This document shows, piece by piece, positions 1-10,449 of a DNA stretch of 64,000 nucleotides; the stretch's first letter is position 1; every line of letters starts with the position of its first letter. Source of the stretch: Armillaria gallica (Eukaryota > Basidiomycota > Agaricomycetes > Agaricales > Physalacriaceae). The translations under genes and the position numbers were made by a program. The notes under the pieces are model-generated. The model made no database searches and was not told the origin of the DNA. It was given only the letters and a program-made list of their open reading frames with translations. The stretch lies in NCBI GenBank assembly GCA_037576215.1, contig JBANDB010000001.1:5828001-5892000 (forward strand), read 5' to 3'.

Positions 1-1004
1 CATGCCCCAACTACCTATTTTCATTCTGAACCATCTGGGAGATGAGTTTCTACATTAACGATGGGTCGTGCCGGACTTGCCGGCGGTGCGCGCTTAGGTT
101 ATATCTCTCAGTTTTGGGAGTGATTCGGTCGCGAAAAGGTTAATGATTTCTCGTTCAACTACAAGCAGGACCAATGGAATATATGACGGGGATTATGAGT
201 ACGGTAAGTCACCACAGGGAGTGCGGAGCTCCACATCCTCTCTACACCCTCTTGATCTGTAGTTGATCCAACCGATCTCGTATGCGAATTGTGGTGCATT
301 TTTGTTAATCGGAAGTTTGTATCAAAGGTGCGAGCAACTGCCGTTTGCCAGGTTGAATCTACATTGAGGCTGAGAGATCGTGGAATCGATTGCAGCCTGC
401 GTGAAATTCAGAAAATGAAATGGACCCTATCAAGGGACGACTGACCCTCGGTAACGTGGCAGGGAAGGGTTGCGCCACCGGACCATTGCCCATGCAGCTG
501 CCCTGCAAAGAGATCTGTATAATAATGATGGCTGAGATCAGGAAAATATACTTACAGTAGATTTTCATCTGTGTCGGTGCGTGCCATGTTGGGTGATCTT
601 TTTTGGAAGGGACTGGGTTGACAGGAAGTCTTTCGGTATTACCCGAAGTTGAGCTGTATAGTTGCAGCCACCAAGCCACCAAATAAGTCCGGATGATGCC
701 GACCTGCCGTGAGGAACTCGGACCGAGAAATCTCAAGATCAGGTCCCAAGTGAAGAATAACCGATATCACCGAGGAAACATGTCGCTGCGGGAGCTTTTT
801 TACAGGGTATAATCACAGTATTTATTTTTAGAGCTAGCTACATCTAACTACGGTACTAGAGATAATTTTTTTTGGGGGGGGTTTAGACAAACATAAAAGA
901 GATAAAAAAAAAAGATAGCGAGACAGAGCAATGTAAGAAAACAGGAGCAGGGATAGCGATAGTCGACGTAATAATGTCCAAGAAAAAAAAAATGTTGCGC
1001 CGAC
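1..1004. other. No assignable gene (left edge to 1004)
   Basis: I see no recognisable protein or RNA gene here. On the minus strand between about 740 and 360 there is a 125-codon open frame with a GTAAGT donor near 555 and a possible TTTGCAG acceptor near 505, so a spliced gene is conceivable, but the translation matches no family I know. The 868-1000 part is A/T-homopolymer rich and probably holds the 3' end of the minus-strand gene that stops at 1005. Confidence 0.3.
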
Positions 1005-1753
1005 TCAAAGTACACGAACCTTGCCCTGTGCGAGGGCAGCCTGGAATGCCTCCTCAGCTTCGGCACGGGTCTTGTACTTCTTGTGGCAGGCATGCGCTAC
1101 CCCCGAGACCAAAGGCTGAACGACTTCCCTATATCTCGAGTGAGTAAGATCCAAGGATTAAACGAAGAACGTACCAGTTCGAGAAGATGCCCACCTCGCG
1201 GCCGGCAGTAACCACATACCATGCTTCCGACGACTGTCCGACAGCGGGATTGAAGGCTCCACAGTGGGAGCAATGGAAACCAGAATGGACCTGCGCTGGT
1301 GGTTGTTGAGTCGGCGGCACACGAGAAGATGAGGCTACTGGCGGCGCCGGCATGCGCGCTGGGAATGTCGCACCCGTAGCCCTGGGGAACAGTTGACGGG
1401 CAACGACAGGCATCTCGGAAGATGTACCGGCGACTAGAAAGAGATTCAGCTTGATAGATGTGAAGGAAAGGTGAGCACTTACCAGCCAGGGAGACACCAG
1501 CATTGCCTTGAGAGAGCGCCACAGGCACTTCAGGACCAGACGTTGGCGCCGTGCTCGCTGCACCGGCGTCACCGTCTTGCTCTCCAGGAGCAGACGTCGC
1601 AGGAGTGGAGGGAGGTGCTGCGTCGTGGACTAAAAGAAAGTCAATGAAGGTGGCAATACTGCGGGCACGAATAAGCTTACTGGTGAGGGCATTGAGCACC
1701 TCAAAAAGCGCCGCGAGGGCTTCAGGGGCGAGGTTGAACTTTTGTTGGGCCAT
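1005..1753 (-). CDS. Small protein with RNase H1 N-terminal-like domain
   Basis: A four-exon gene of about 200 aa. Exons by splice reading are 1753-1681, 1629-1483, 1433-1175 and 1128-1005; introns are 51, 49 and 46 nt with GTAAGC, GTAAGT and GTACGT donors. The first 100 or so residues are Pro/Ala/Ser-rich linker. Near residues 130-145 there is a paired-Cys segment (CSHC). The C-terminus carries WYVVTAGREVGIFSNW, then a stretch ending in KYKTRAEAEEAF, which matches the RNase H1 N-terminal fold (also called the caulimovirus viroplasmin-type domain) that binds RNA:DNA hybrid in RNase H1. No catalytic RNase H domain follows: the frame stops about 15 residues later, so this is a stand-alone version. 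Such stand-alone proteins are common in Agaricomycetes; a nucleic-acid-binding role is inferred only. The first intron is divisible by three, so its retention would not break the frame. Confidence 0.75.
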
Positions 1754-2062
1754 TTGGTTTAGGTTCAGGGGCGGATGATGGTATCAATCAAGGGATGAAA
1801 AGCTCCCGTAAGTGATCACGGCACTTTTTATAGCACCCACGGGAGATTTGCTAGTATTTGTAGCAAATTAAGATTAGCTTCTGCCTGGCATTTCGGCTGG
1901 AGGGACGGCAGGGTGGAAGCCGAGCATAACTATACAGGCACTGTGGTCGTATCCCACTGAAAATTTATTCTCGTATTTTTCTACAAAACGTAGTTGCTTG
2001 CAAATTGAAGAAAAGGTATGTTTATCCTTGTGATATCAAGCTTCCGATGACATTCTGTTCAG

Positions 2063-3855
2063 ATGGACCTATCAAAGCCTAAATCACTATCACCGCCACC
2101 ACCCGATCCGACAAGCGCCACCTCGACTGTACCCGCACGGAAGAAACCTGGCCCGAAACCTTGGGTGACTCCCGAACTGTGGGCGTTCCTGGAGACAGGG
2201 ATCCCTGACTATCGGGGTGCGCAGGCTGTCAAGGGGAAAGTATCGGCTATCGACAATTTCTTGAACGACTTCATGCCAAAATTTTGGGCCATGCATCCAA
2301 TAACGGGTGATAGAACAGCTGCGGGTGATCGCACGGTAAGCAATATTAATATTAGAGTGCGGTGTTCTCGTCTAATAGCTTGCTAGCGTGTAAAACAGTG
2401 GTATCAAAATCACGGAAATAAAAAAACTGAGACCGCGGTCCGTGTGGCCGATATCTTTCCCAAGGCGAGGACGCGTGCCCTGAAAGCAGAGGAGGTGTAT
2501 TCGCAGCTGTATTACAAGGATCGCGTCAAACCCCTGGTAGATGAGCGAAAGGCTGGGGTTAGTTCTCGTTCAGAGGTGCTACGTATAATTAAGGATACGA
2601 CGAAAGAGTTGTTTGCCGCAGAGAGTTCGGAGGTGCGCGCGGAGGTGTCAGCACGGATGAAAGAGCAGGCTGAGGCTCAGGTAGTCACGTCGACAGCGGA
2701 GAACGGTGATCACACCACTCCTGAGATGTACGCGGCGTACGTTCATACGCACCGCGATTTTGTTTGGTTCTAAATAATTTTAGTGCGCTTGGTGACGCCG
2801 CTGGACAAATCAAAGCTTTCAATGCGGCGCTGTCAAAGGCAACAGGCTGGTCCATGCTAACTATAGTGGGTGGTCCAGACCCTTGGGAAAATGGTAAGAT
2901 CACGACGTATGGGTGTGTATATTCATATACTTAGTACACGGAAGAAGATGCACTAACACTTAGTTCAGTGTTCATGCGGGAGAAGACCAGCACGGAAGGA
3001 CGTTCGGCCAGGTGTATCCTCATTTCAAGGAAAATTACCTAACGCCGTTCACTAGATTTCTTCGAGAGGTTTATCGTACGTGAATTTGCCATAAATAGTT
3101 TGTACACTTTGACGTACGTGTTCATGACAGCACCGGAGGTTCGTTTGGCTCGAGCTCTTAAACGAGATGTAAACGCTCCTGGAAGTTCATCTCAAGACCG
3201 TGTAGGGAGCCCCAGAAAGCCAAGTCCAGATGTTGAAGAAGATGGGAATAGGGAGCTTGATGAGGACGTTGTTACAGGAGCCGGAACGAATACCAAAAGC
3301 ACAGAAGGCCACGAGGCTGTCAGTGGAGCCGCGGATAACATCGATATCGAAGGCGATGCTTCGGAAGCCCGGCAAGCAATTAACCCTGCTCCGCCTTCTC
3401 CTCGTGTCCCTGAAGACAACGACCAGATACCCCCCTCGCGTACCATTCCCGGCCTCGACATAGACGCAGACACAAACGACACTCACGAACCAATAGAAAT
3501 CGAGGGCGCTGGCCCAGCAGAGGGACACGATTGCTCTGGGAAACAGCCTGAAGACCCGGTGAATGATGATACGCTGTCATCAGAGGAGCAGTCTTCGGCC
3601 GATGCGTCTTCTCAGAACCCCGTCCATGGTACGATCAATCCGATAGTTGAACACCCAAGAGAGGCCAAAAGTGGCAAACGCCAACGATCCCGAGCCCAAG
3701 TCGACGAGAGCCTGGTGATTACGCGGCCAAAAAGAGTACGTGCAGGACCTGCGCCAAAGGAGATCCTGACGCTGGCGGAGCGGGCGGAGCTCGCAGGAGA
3801 TCTAGCTCAAGTTCGTGCGCCAAAAGCTCCTAAGCGTAGAGTGAGGAAGACGTAG
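2063..3855 (+). CDS. Hypothetical Agaricomycete protein, 523 aa, five exons
   Basis: Exons read as 2063-2335, 2399-2736, 2784-2912, 2969-3075 and 3131-3855; the joined length is 1572 nt with no internal stop. The N-terminus is Pro-rich, then about 75 residues have the WVTPELWAFL ... WYQNHGNKK layout seen in an abundant, unnamed mushroom protein family. Next come an EEVYSQLYYKDRVKP block and a predicted helical Glu/Lys region, then a GGPDP segment and a PFTRFLREVY segment, all familiar landmarks of that family. The last 230 residues are low-complexity acidic and Ser-rich and end in a basic tail (KAPKRRVRKT), compatible with nuclear localisation. I cannot assign a biochemical function. The gene starts about 310 bp from the start codon of the minus-strand gene before it, so the two could share a divergent promoter. 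The TAG at 3853 is followed by no obvious further exon. Confidence 0.72.
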
Positions 3856-4635
3856 TGTAGCAAATACTTGTGTCTGTAATTCGACGTGCCAATTTTGATG
3901 TGTCTTGATATCTTGAAACGTGGTCCTCGGACTTAAGCGCACAGAGAGGCCGGACTTGGATGGAATTACGCGTTCGACATCAAGGCGACCGACTTCAAAG
4001 TCTCTTGTTTCAACATTTTCAGGGCGAGGCTGAGCATGCCTCGTCAGACGAAAGATCGAATAAATATTTCTTTTGCATCATGGGGGGAAAAACATACGAA
4101 GGATAGTACAGAGGGGAATGATGGAGACGATGAATGCTTGAAACATGTCGCGTCCAACGGTTAGTTGTAGGCGTGTATCAGGAAATGGGAATGACCAAAG
4201 TCGGAAAAACATGTCAACACATAGGAAAGACATGACACGCGAGATCCATTAATAGTGCTCACACCCGTAAGCGGATCCAATAATAGCGCTCACGCCAGAG
4301 CGTAGCGACGGATTCGCGGTAGGGGAGGACACACGAGGGATCCAATAATAGTGCTCACTCCGATGGAGGGCGACGGATTCGCGGTATGGACTGACAGCTG
4401 TAGAAAAAAACCTAAAAATACAACATCAAGGGCGAAAATCTAAATTTATCACCCTAACCGATTATCCACCCGATTTCTGGCGGGTGCAATGGGCGGGGGA
4501 GCGCACGAGCGCGCAAATAACCCCCCCGGTCGCCCGCCTGTTGCTGGAACCACTGTAGAGGATAATTAATGAGACCTATATTACAAGGGCAGGCAATAAT
4601 ACATTAAGCACTGCTTTGCTGCTGCAGTTCTTTAA
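3856..4635. other. Intergenic, contains short dispersed repeat
   Basis: No gene is seen. The stretch holds the 21-bp repeat set at 4241-4390 and a GC-rich run (4484-4540) just before the LINE coding remnant. That GC-rich run may be leftover 5' sequence of the element, but there is nothing to prove it. Confidence 0.4.
4241..4390 (+). repeat. Three copies of a GGATCCAATAATAGTGCTCAC motif
   Basis: Copies start at about 4242 (diverged), 4273 and 4338. The last two extend into a shared tail that includes GCGACGGATTCGCGGTA, giving units of about 50-65 bp. Origin unknown; it could be part of a small non-autonomous element. Confidence 0.6.
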
Positions 4636-4653
4636 TTGATTATAGGGGGGTTA

Positions 4654-6276
4654 ATGCCTGCAATGACGGTAGCGGGACACACGATCAAGCCCAAGGAGAG
4701 CGCCAAATACCTCGGCATGCACATTGACCGGCGCCTGAACTTCAAAGAGCACGTTGAATATGCGGTAGGGAAAGGTGTCAAGGCTGCAGTAGCGCTTACC
4801 CGGCTAGCAAACACCAAGATCGGCATGCCCCACAAATTCGTTCGCCGCCTATTCATCGGCCTGGTCACACCCCGGATGGAATACGCTCTCCCGGTGTGGT
4901 ACAACCCAGTGAAGGAGGGCTCGGGAAGAAGAAGCGGCGCGGTGGGCATAGCATGCAAGCTAAGCAAACCACAACGTCTAGCATGCAAGGTGATGGCTGG
5001 TGGCCTAAGGTCGACATCTACAGACGCCTTAGACTACCACGCCAACGTACTCCCCACCCACCTGCGTCTGAACTTGGTAGCTTACAAGTTTGCAGCCCGT
5101 TTATGCACGCTCCCCTCAACCCACCCGCTCTTCAAGACGGTTCGCAGATGCAAACGTCAACCTCGCTTCCATCGCTCGCCGATCCATCATCTCCTCAATG
5201 CCCTCGAAGACTTCCAGGAAGAATGGGAACAGATCGACACCACCCCGATCCAAAGAGCGGACTGTATCGAATTTGACATCGCTCCGAACAAAGATCAAGC
5301 AGAACGAAGGGCAGCGACGACCCCGAGAGGAGATCGCCTCATCTTTTCTGATGGATCAGGGTTCAAAACCGGAATCGGGGTGGCTGCTTGGTCGCAGACT
5401 TACGAAAACGCCCCGCATGGGGAAGTCCATCGTCATCTCCATCTGGGTCCAGAAACTCATCATACAGTCTTTGAAGCGGAACTAGCAGGCGCAATACTAG
5501 CCCTGGACATCATCAAGAGCACCACCAGACTCACCAAGGCTACGATCCTCATAGACTCCCAAGCCGCCATCCTTGCCCTCCAATCCGGTCAGACCAAGTC
5601 AGGAAGATACCTAGTGGAAGAATTCCATCGCCAAGCGCGACGCCTGCAGTCAAAAAGAAGATCTCTCCGCATCCGAATACAGTGGGTGCCAGGGCACGTT
5701 GGCGTGATCGGAAACAAAATGGTTGATGCGGAAGCAAAACTAGCGGCCGAGGGTTCCTCCACCCCACTTTTCAATAAACGTTCAGTGCTCGCCAGCCCTC
5801 TCCCACGCAGCAAGGCAGCAGCAAAAGCAGACTTCTCGAAACGCGTCAGAGCACAGTGGATAAGCCTGTGGCTCACATCATCCAAGGGGAGCTTCACAAA
5901 ATGTTTTGACCGCTCACCACCCTCGCCCAAAATCCAACGGATCTTCAAGAACATGTCAAGAGCCGAAGCAAGCATGTTCACACAGCTACGTACCGGCCAT
6001 ATCCCGCTCAACGCATACCTCTTCCGCTCACGAGCAACACTGTCCCCTAACTGCCCACACTGCAAAGTTCCGGAAACGGTGACACATTACCTACTAGTCT
6101 GCCGACGCTATTCCAATGAGAGACAAGCTCTTCGACGCCGTACGAGGCTTGGCAACCTACAGCTCCGACATCTACTATCCACCACATCTCGGCATATCTT
6201 CGCCACTCTCGCCTACGTGCAACGCACCAAGCGATTCCCTGACTTCTCCAACAACAAAGGTGGTCCTCCCCCGTAG
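4654..6276 (+). pseudogene. LINE ORF2 C-terminal remnant (RT thumb, RNase H, zinc knuckle)
   Basis: An open frame of 540 codons from ATG 4654. Residues 1-90 match the region just after the reverse transcriptase palm of fungal LINEs (KYLGMHIDRRLNF and following). Residues about 225-375 form an RNase H domain with its acidic and His positions present: Asp in FSDGSG, Glu in VFEAELAGA, Asp in LIDSQAA, His in WVPGHVG and Asp in NKMVDAEA. Near residue 470 lies a knuckle of form C-x2-C-x7-H-x4-C (CPHCKVPETVTHYLLVC). The catalytic FxDD palm motif and the endonuclease are missing, so the copy cannot move itself. The uninterrupted frame suggests a recent insertion. Annotation pipelines may label this as a stand-alone 'RNase H' gene. 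Confidence 0.85.
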
Positions 6277-6760
6277 TGAAGTAGCTCAAGATGAATGGAC
6301 ACCGAATTATCTGTGCCTCACTTGGGCATGCGAGGGGGAGGAATAGTTCGCAGACTTTCCTCCCACCTCTGCTATGGAGGAGAGTACCCAAACTGTGCCT
6401 TTTCCCCGCACTTGCTAACTCCATGTTTCAAACCAGTTAAGCAGCTACTTTCGACGCCACAGGCAACAGCGACACGACACCTCCCAAACTCCGCCGCGAA
6501 CCCCATCCAACACACCCCATCCACCGACCGTCCACGACACGGTCATGTCTTCCACTCAAAGCTCTTTTCCTGCTCCAAGATGCACACAACCACGCACGAC
6601 CAGGCAACCACCACAGCTCAGCACGGTTAGATATTCCGCCTTAGATAGATTCACACGACATGCAGATACTCTTACATACAGTTAGATACAACGTAGTGTT
6701 ACACAGCGCAAGATGTACGCATAGGCTCCATAGGGCCTTAGGTTACTTTAAACTTGACTT

Positions 6761-6781
6761 CATCATCATCATCATCATCAT
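6761..6781 (+). repeat. CAT trinucleotide tail of the LINE, seven units
   Basis: Seven perfect CAT units lie exactly between LINE 3' UTR and F-box homology. They fit the simple-repeat tails that some LINEs carry instead of poly(A). Confidence 0.8.
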
Positions 6782-8131
6782 CTCACTGATGTCTTTCGCT
6801 ATGCTGCGAGCCAGCCCATCGACATTTTCGACACCAAGCATCCAGCATGGTCCATTAGCAAGGTCTCCCAGCTGTGGTGGTCCATCACCACACGTCTCTG
6901 TCCAGACATATGGACAAGGATATCGATTGGATTCTTCAGCGACCCGGTGCCTGCAGTTGACGTTATCTCCCTGCTTGACGCCGTACTATCTCGGTCAAGT
7001 CAAAGCAAGCTGGAAATTACAATGGCGTTTGGGTGTCCTAACTTGATGCATTTTTCTGTGCAAGAGCTTCAAGAGGAAGTTTGGACGCTTTTGATCATGC
7101 ATGCGGAGCGCTGGAGAAAGCTCCATCTTTCTGTCAGTCCTTCAGACGCGCATGTGTTGTACGATCTTCAAGGACGCAAGTTGCTGTCGCTCCAAGACTG
7201 TGATGTCGATTGCTACGACGCTGGAGACTTTGAAATGAAACCTTCTCAGATCGCCGCTTTCGAACATACTCCCGAGTTGACGCATATGTCGTTGAAAGGA
7301 ATAAACCCTGACACCGTCGTTCCAATCACCACCGCGAAACTCGAGAGGTTCAGGTATCGGACTGAGCCCTACGAGGGTGAGGGATGGGTCGTTGGTGATG
7401 GGATACCGCTCGAATACTTCGATATCCTACGCTCCTCGCCAAAACTCGCAGTCTTTGACGTCTTCCACGAGTATTCATCCTATGCCACTGTTTCCCCACG
7501 CATTATAAAGCCGACACTATCAAAGCTAGTAGTCAATGGTACCGCCTTCCTTCGCAGTCTGTCATTGCCGGCTCTGAAGGATGCATCCTTATTTTCAGAT
7601 AGCGGCGATCATGATGGCCCCCCTAGGCCCCCGTTGGCTTTCCTTGCTGATTTCCATGACCTTCTTGTCGAATCGCGGTGCTCCTCTCTTAGTCACCTTC
7701 TCATATCGGTTGACATTCTGGGTCAGCATCTTCTCTCTATCCTCGAACTGGCGCCCGCGCTCATCTCGTTCGAGCTACGTCAGGGTCATGGTACCTGGAA
7801 TGATGTGGTTATGCAGGAATTCATCGTCCAACTTGCGAATGTGGAGACATTTGTACCTCTTCTTGAGGAGCTTGTGTTGAAGCTTTCGATTGCTGGGGAA
7901 GTGGATATTCGCTTTGCTGATGATGCAATGGTAAATATGATTGCAGCTCGGCGGCATCGCTCGCTGCGAAAGTTCCGCCTAGATACGGATTATGCCAGGT
8001 TCTGCAATTTAGGCAAAGATGGTATCGAACGGTTGAAGGCTTTTATGGCTGACGGTCTTGACGTCGCTGTTATCAGTATGGACAAGTGTGTTTACCCTCA
8101 TCCAAATTCCTATCTACCCTTTCAAGTTTGA
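6782..8131 (+). pseudogene. F-box/LRR-like protein B1, 5' part lost at LINE junction
   Basis: Open for 449 codons and nearly identical to the intact paralogue B2 (43261-45006, minus). Homology starts inside the F-box, at the LTD of PLEILTD, immediately after the LINE tail. About 110 N-terminal residues, including half of the F-box, are missing, and the fused frame has a TGA at 6755. The first remaining ATG is at 7021. Differences from B2 are few: one Phe codon missing after LEYF, three codons missing after GTW, and scattered substitutions. The lack of internal stops shows that the disruption is young. The product, if made, could not dock on Skp1. Confidence 0.85.
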
Positions 8132-8484
8132 CAACAGCTAGATTATTTTCATATAGGACAATGTAGTCTACTTCATTATTGAGCATGTTTGTATTACAGC
8201 GAATGCGATACTACGTTGACGACAAAACCGATGATCACACACAAACTCCCTTGGAACCTGCACAAGCCCGTACAAAATCAGTGCCCTAACGATGCTCACA
8301 AGATGCACAAAATGCCCAAATCACGTCATACCCGGACGGCCGGTCGGACGGTGTACCGGACTTCTCAATTCAGCCTCGCCCTCATTTTTTCCCCTTACAC
8401 TCTAACTTACGACGGTGATTCTTTCACAGTACTTTCGTCACTTTCTTTCCTGCCATTTTCTTGCTGCAGATTTTCTGCATCTCC
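8132..8484 (+). other. 3' flank shared with F-box B2, then C1 promoter
   Basis: 8132-8327 is homologous, inverted, to the flank after B2 (about 43260-43040), so the duplication that made B1 and B2 included about 200 bp downstream. The remainder, up to ATG 8485, is pyrimidine-rich and should hold the promoter of the next F-box gene. Confidence 0.6.
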
Positions 8485-10033
8485 ATGGCCAACGATGTTT
8501 CCGATGTAAGCAGTAACATTAATAAGATTCCTTCGCATCGGCCGTAATTTTTCCATTCAGACGCGTCCATGCGAATGCACAGGCAACATTAAGCATTGTG
8601 CTCTACGCTCATCGCCACTCCCTGCATCAAATTCTGACCCTCCCGAGTCGTCGTTCCAGCGCCCATATGTCGATCTCGCCCTCGCTAAAAGTCCATTGGC
8701 CCCCATCCTACACCTTCCCCCCGAAATTCTCATAGAAATTTTCTTACGGGCTTCAAGTCGAGGGTCTCTGCTTAGCATTATCGATATAAAGCACGACTCC
8801 TGGGCCATCGCGCAGGTCTGCAGGTCATGGAGATTCGTGTCGACTTCCATGTGTCCATCGATGTGGTCAAAGATAGATATCGACTTCCATAATAACAAAT
8901 TGAGGCGCAAGAGGGACCCCGTCTCAATGCTTCGATCGGTACTACTTCGATCGCGCCAGCGTGTGTTGGATATTAAATTCCACATGTCCTACCGTGAAGA
9001 GGAACCATTTCAGTCCGTCATGTGGGGGCAATTGGCTGCCCATGCCGAGCGCTGGTTAAAGATCCATGTTACCCTCGGCCGCCAGGAAGTGTCACAACTT
9101 GCTTGCCTTCGTGGGTGTGTAGTGCAATTGGAGGAGTGCTACGTGCAACGCTACCGTAACGGTCCAGGCCCTGATCTCATTGACGCATTCGAGTATACTC
9201 CGAAATTGAGGAGCATGACTCTGATTGCTCTAGATCCTACTACGCTCGTCCCCGTCTCATGCGCCAATCTCGAATCCTTTCAAGACAAAAGGGAGGATTG
9301 GCATGCACCGGATGCGATACACACATATTTCATAAACCTGCTGTGCCGATCCCCAAAATTGACAGTATTTCACGCATTATACCGTTGCGATCGAGGCAGT
9401 TTGGCTGATGCCGTCTCGCCGCGTATGTCAAAACCAGCTATCACATACTTCGCAGGCTGCGAGGAAACCTTACTTCGTAGCCTCTCTCTTCCGCAGCTTA
9501 AACAAGCCGTCCTCTCTCAGAGCGCTGCAGATTGCTTAGGGGATTTCCATGACCTTCTTTTCCATTCACAATGCCACACGCTCACCAAACTATCTCTTAA
9601 CGACGTCAGACTAAACGAAAGTTTACTTCCCATCCTCCGACTATCACCTGTTCTAGTCTCTCTCGACGTCAGCGCGAGGGATTGGTTCATCAGCGACGAC
9701 ACTAATGTGCAGAATCTCTTCCGCCATCTATTAGAGTCGCCTGAGCTTGTTCCACGTTTGAAGGGCATTACGTTCAATCTGTTGCTTTTCGGTGAACTGG
9801 ACAAAGTCTACTTTTTCAATCACATAATGGTAGAGATGATTGAGGCGCGGCGGGCCTCCTCGCTGAGGACGTTCCAAGTTACCTCAACATTTACACAGGA
9901 CGACGTAGACACATTCTGTGATTGGACTGACGATGATCTTAGGCAGTTGTACAAGATCAAGGCTGAGGGATTTGATGTTAGAATTGTTGCGTACCTGTAT
10001 TACGACCCACAGGAACGTCGCATTTATGTGTAG
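8485..10033 (+). CDS. F-box/LRR-like protein C1
   Basis: Two exons: 8485-8505 encodes only MANDVSD, then a 55-nt intron (GTAAGC to TTCAG), then 8561-10033; total 497 aa. I chose ATG 8485 because the long frame has no ATG before its F-box, and the tiny exon restores a start in phase 0, just as in paralogues B2 and C2. The F-box lies at about residues 57-105 (LPPEILIEIF ... SWAIAQVCRSWR ... CPSMWS). The rest is an irregular leucine-rich repeat-like region typical of basidiomycete F-box proteins. By family knowledge it should recruit an unknown substrate to a Skp1-Cul1 ubiquitin ligase. It is related to C2 (35634-37432). Confidence 0.82.
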
Positions 10034-10449
10034 CTTGCAGACAAAATTAGACAAAATCGCGAGTTGCGTTCATCTGAGATAACAGACATCAAGTATTGGT
10101 AGGGCATTTGCTAGGGCGTCGCCGTCCAAAATTTAACGTCGCTCAACGTTCCAGCCTCGTAGAACAATTACGAGACAGACGCACTCAGGCTTCAAGCTTC
10201 ACGACTTAGACACCGCATCATGATATTCTAGCGGTATCGGCGGAAAGAATGCCTTCAAATCAGGATGCAAACGTCTATAGGTCTTCAACTACGAGTGGCC
10301 TACCGCGCGTTCTGCCTTCATGACAAACTGTTGACATGCATTCATTACCGAACAAGCCACGGCTCCGACTATGTAGGCGCAAAAGTGCTTATGATCGCCG
10401 CCGAATCGAATCATGGTTCTGCTTAGTCTATGCAGCATGCAGCGACATG
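10034..10449. other. Short gap between convergent F-box genes C1 and A1
   Basis: About 415 bp between two convergent stop codons. It probably holds the 3' UTRs; no other feature is seen. Confidence 0.4.

Larger units (their letters stand above)
4636..6781 (+). mobile_element. 5'-truncated non-LTR retrotransposon (LINE, I/Tad-like)
   Basis: The element keeps the 3' end of its second open frame, a 3' UTR of about 480 bp, and a CAT-repeat tail of seven units (6761-6781). The tail runs directly into F-box sequence at 6782. Endonuclease and the catalytic part of reverse transcriptase are absent, as expected from the 5' truncation common in target-primed reverse transcription. The left edge is uncertain: an in-frame stop lies at 4633 and nothing upstream looks like LINE coding sequence. 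I could not find a target-site duplication, because the missing 5' part of the disrupted F-box gene is not seen left of the element. Confidence 0.8.
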
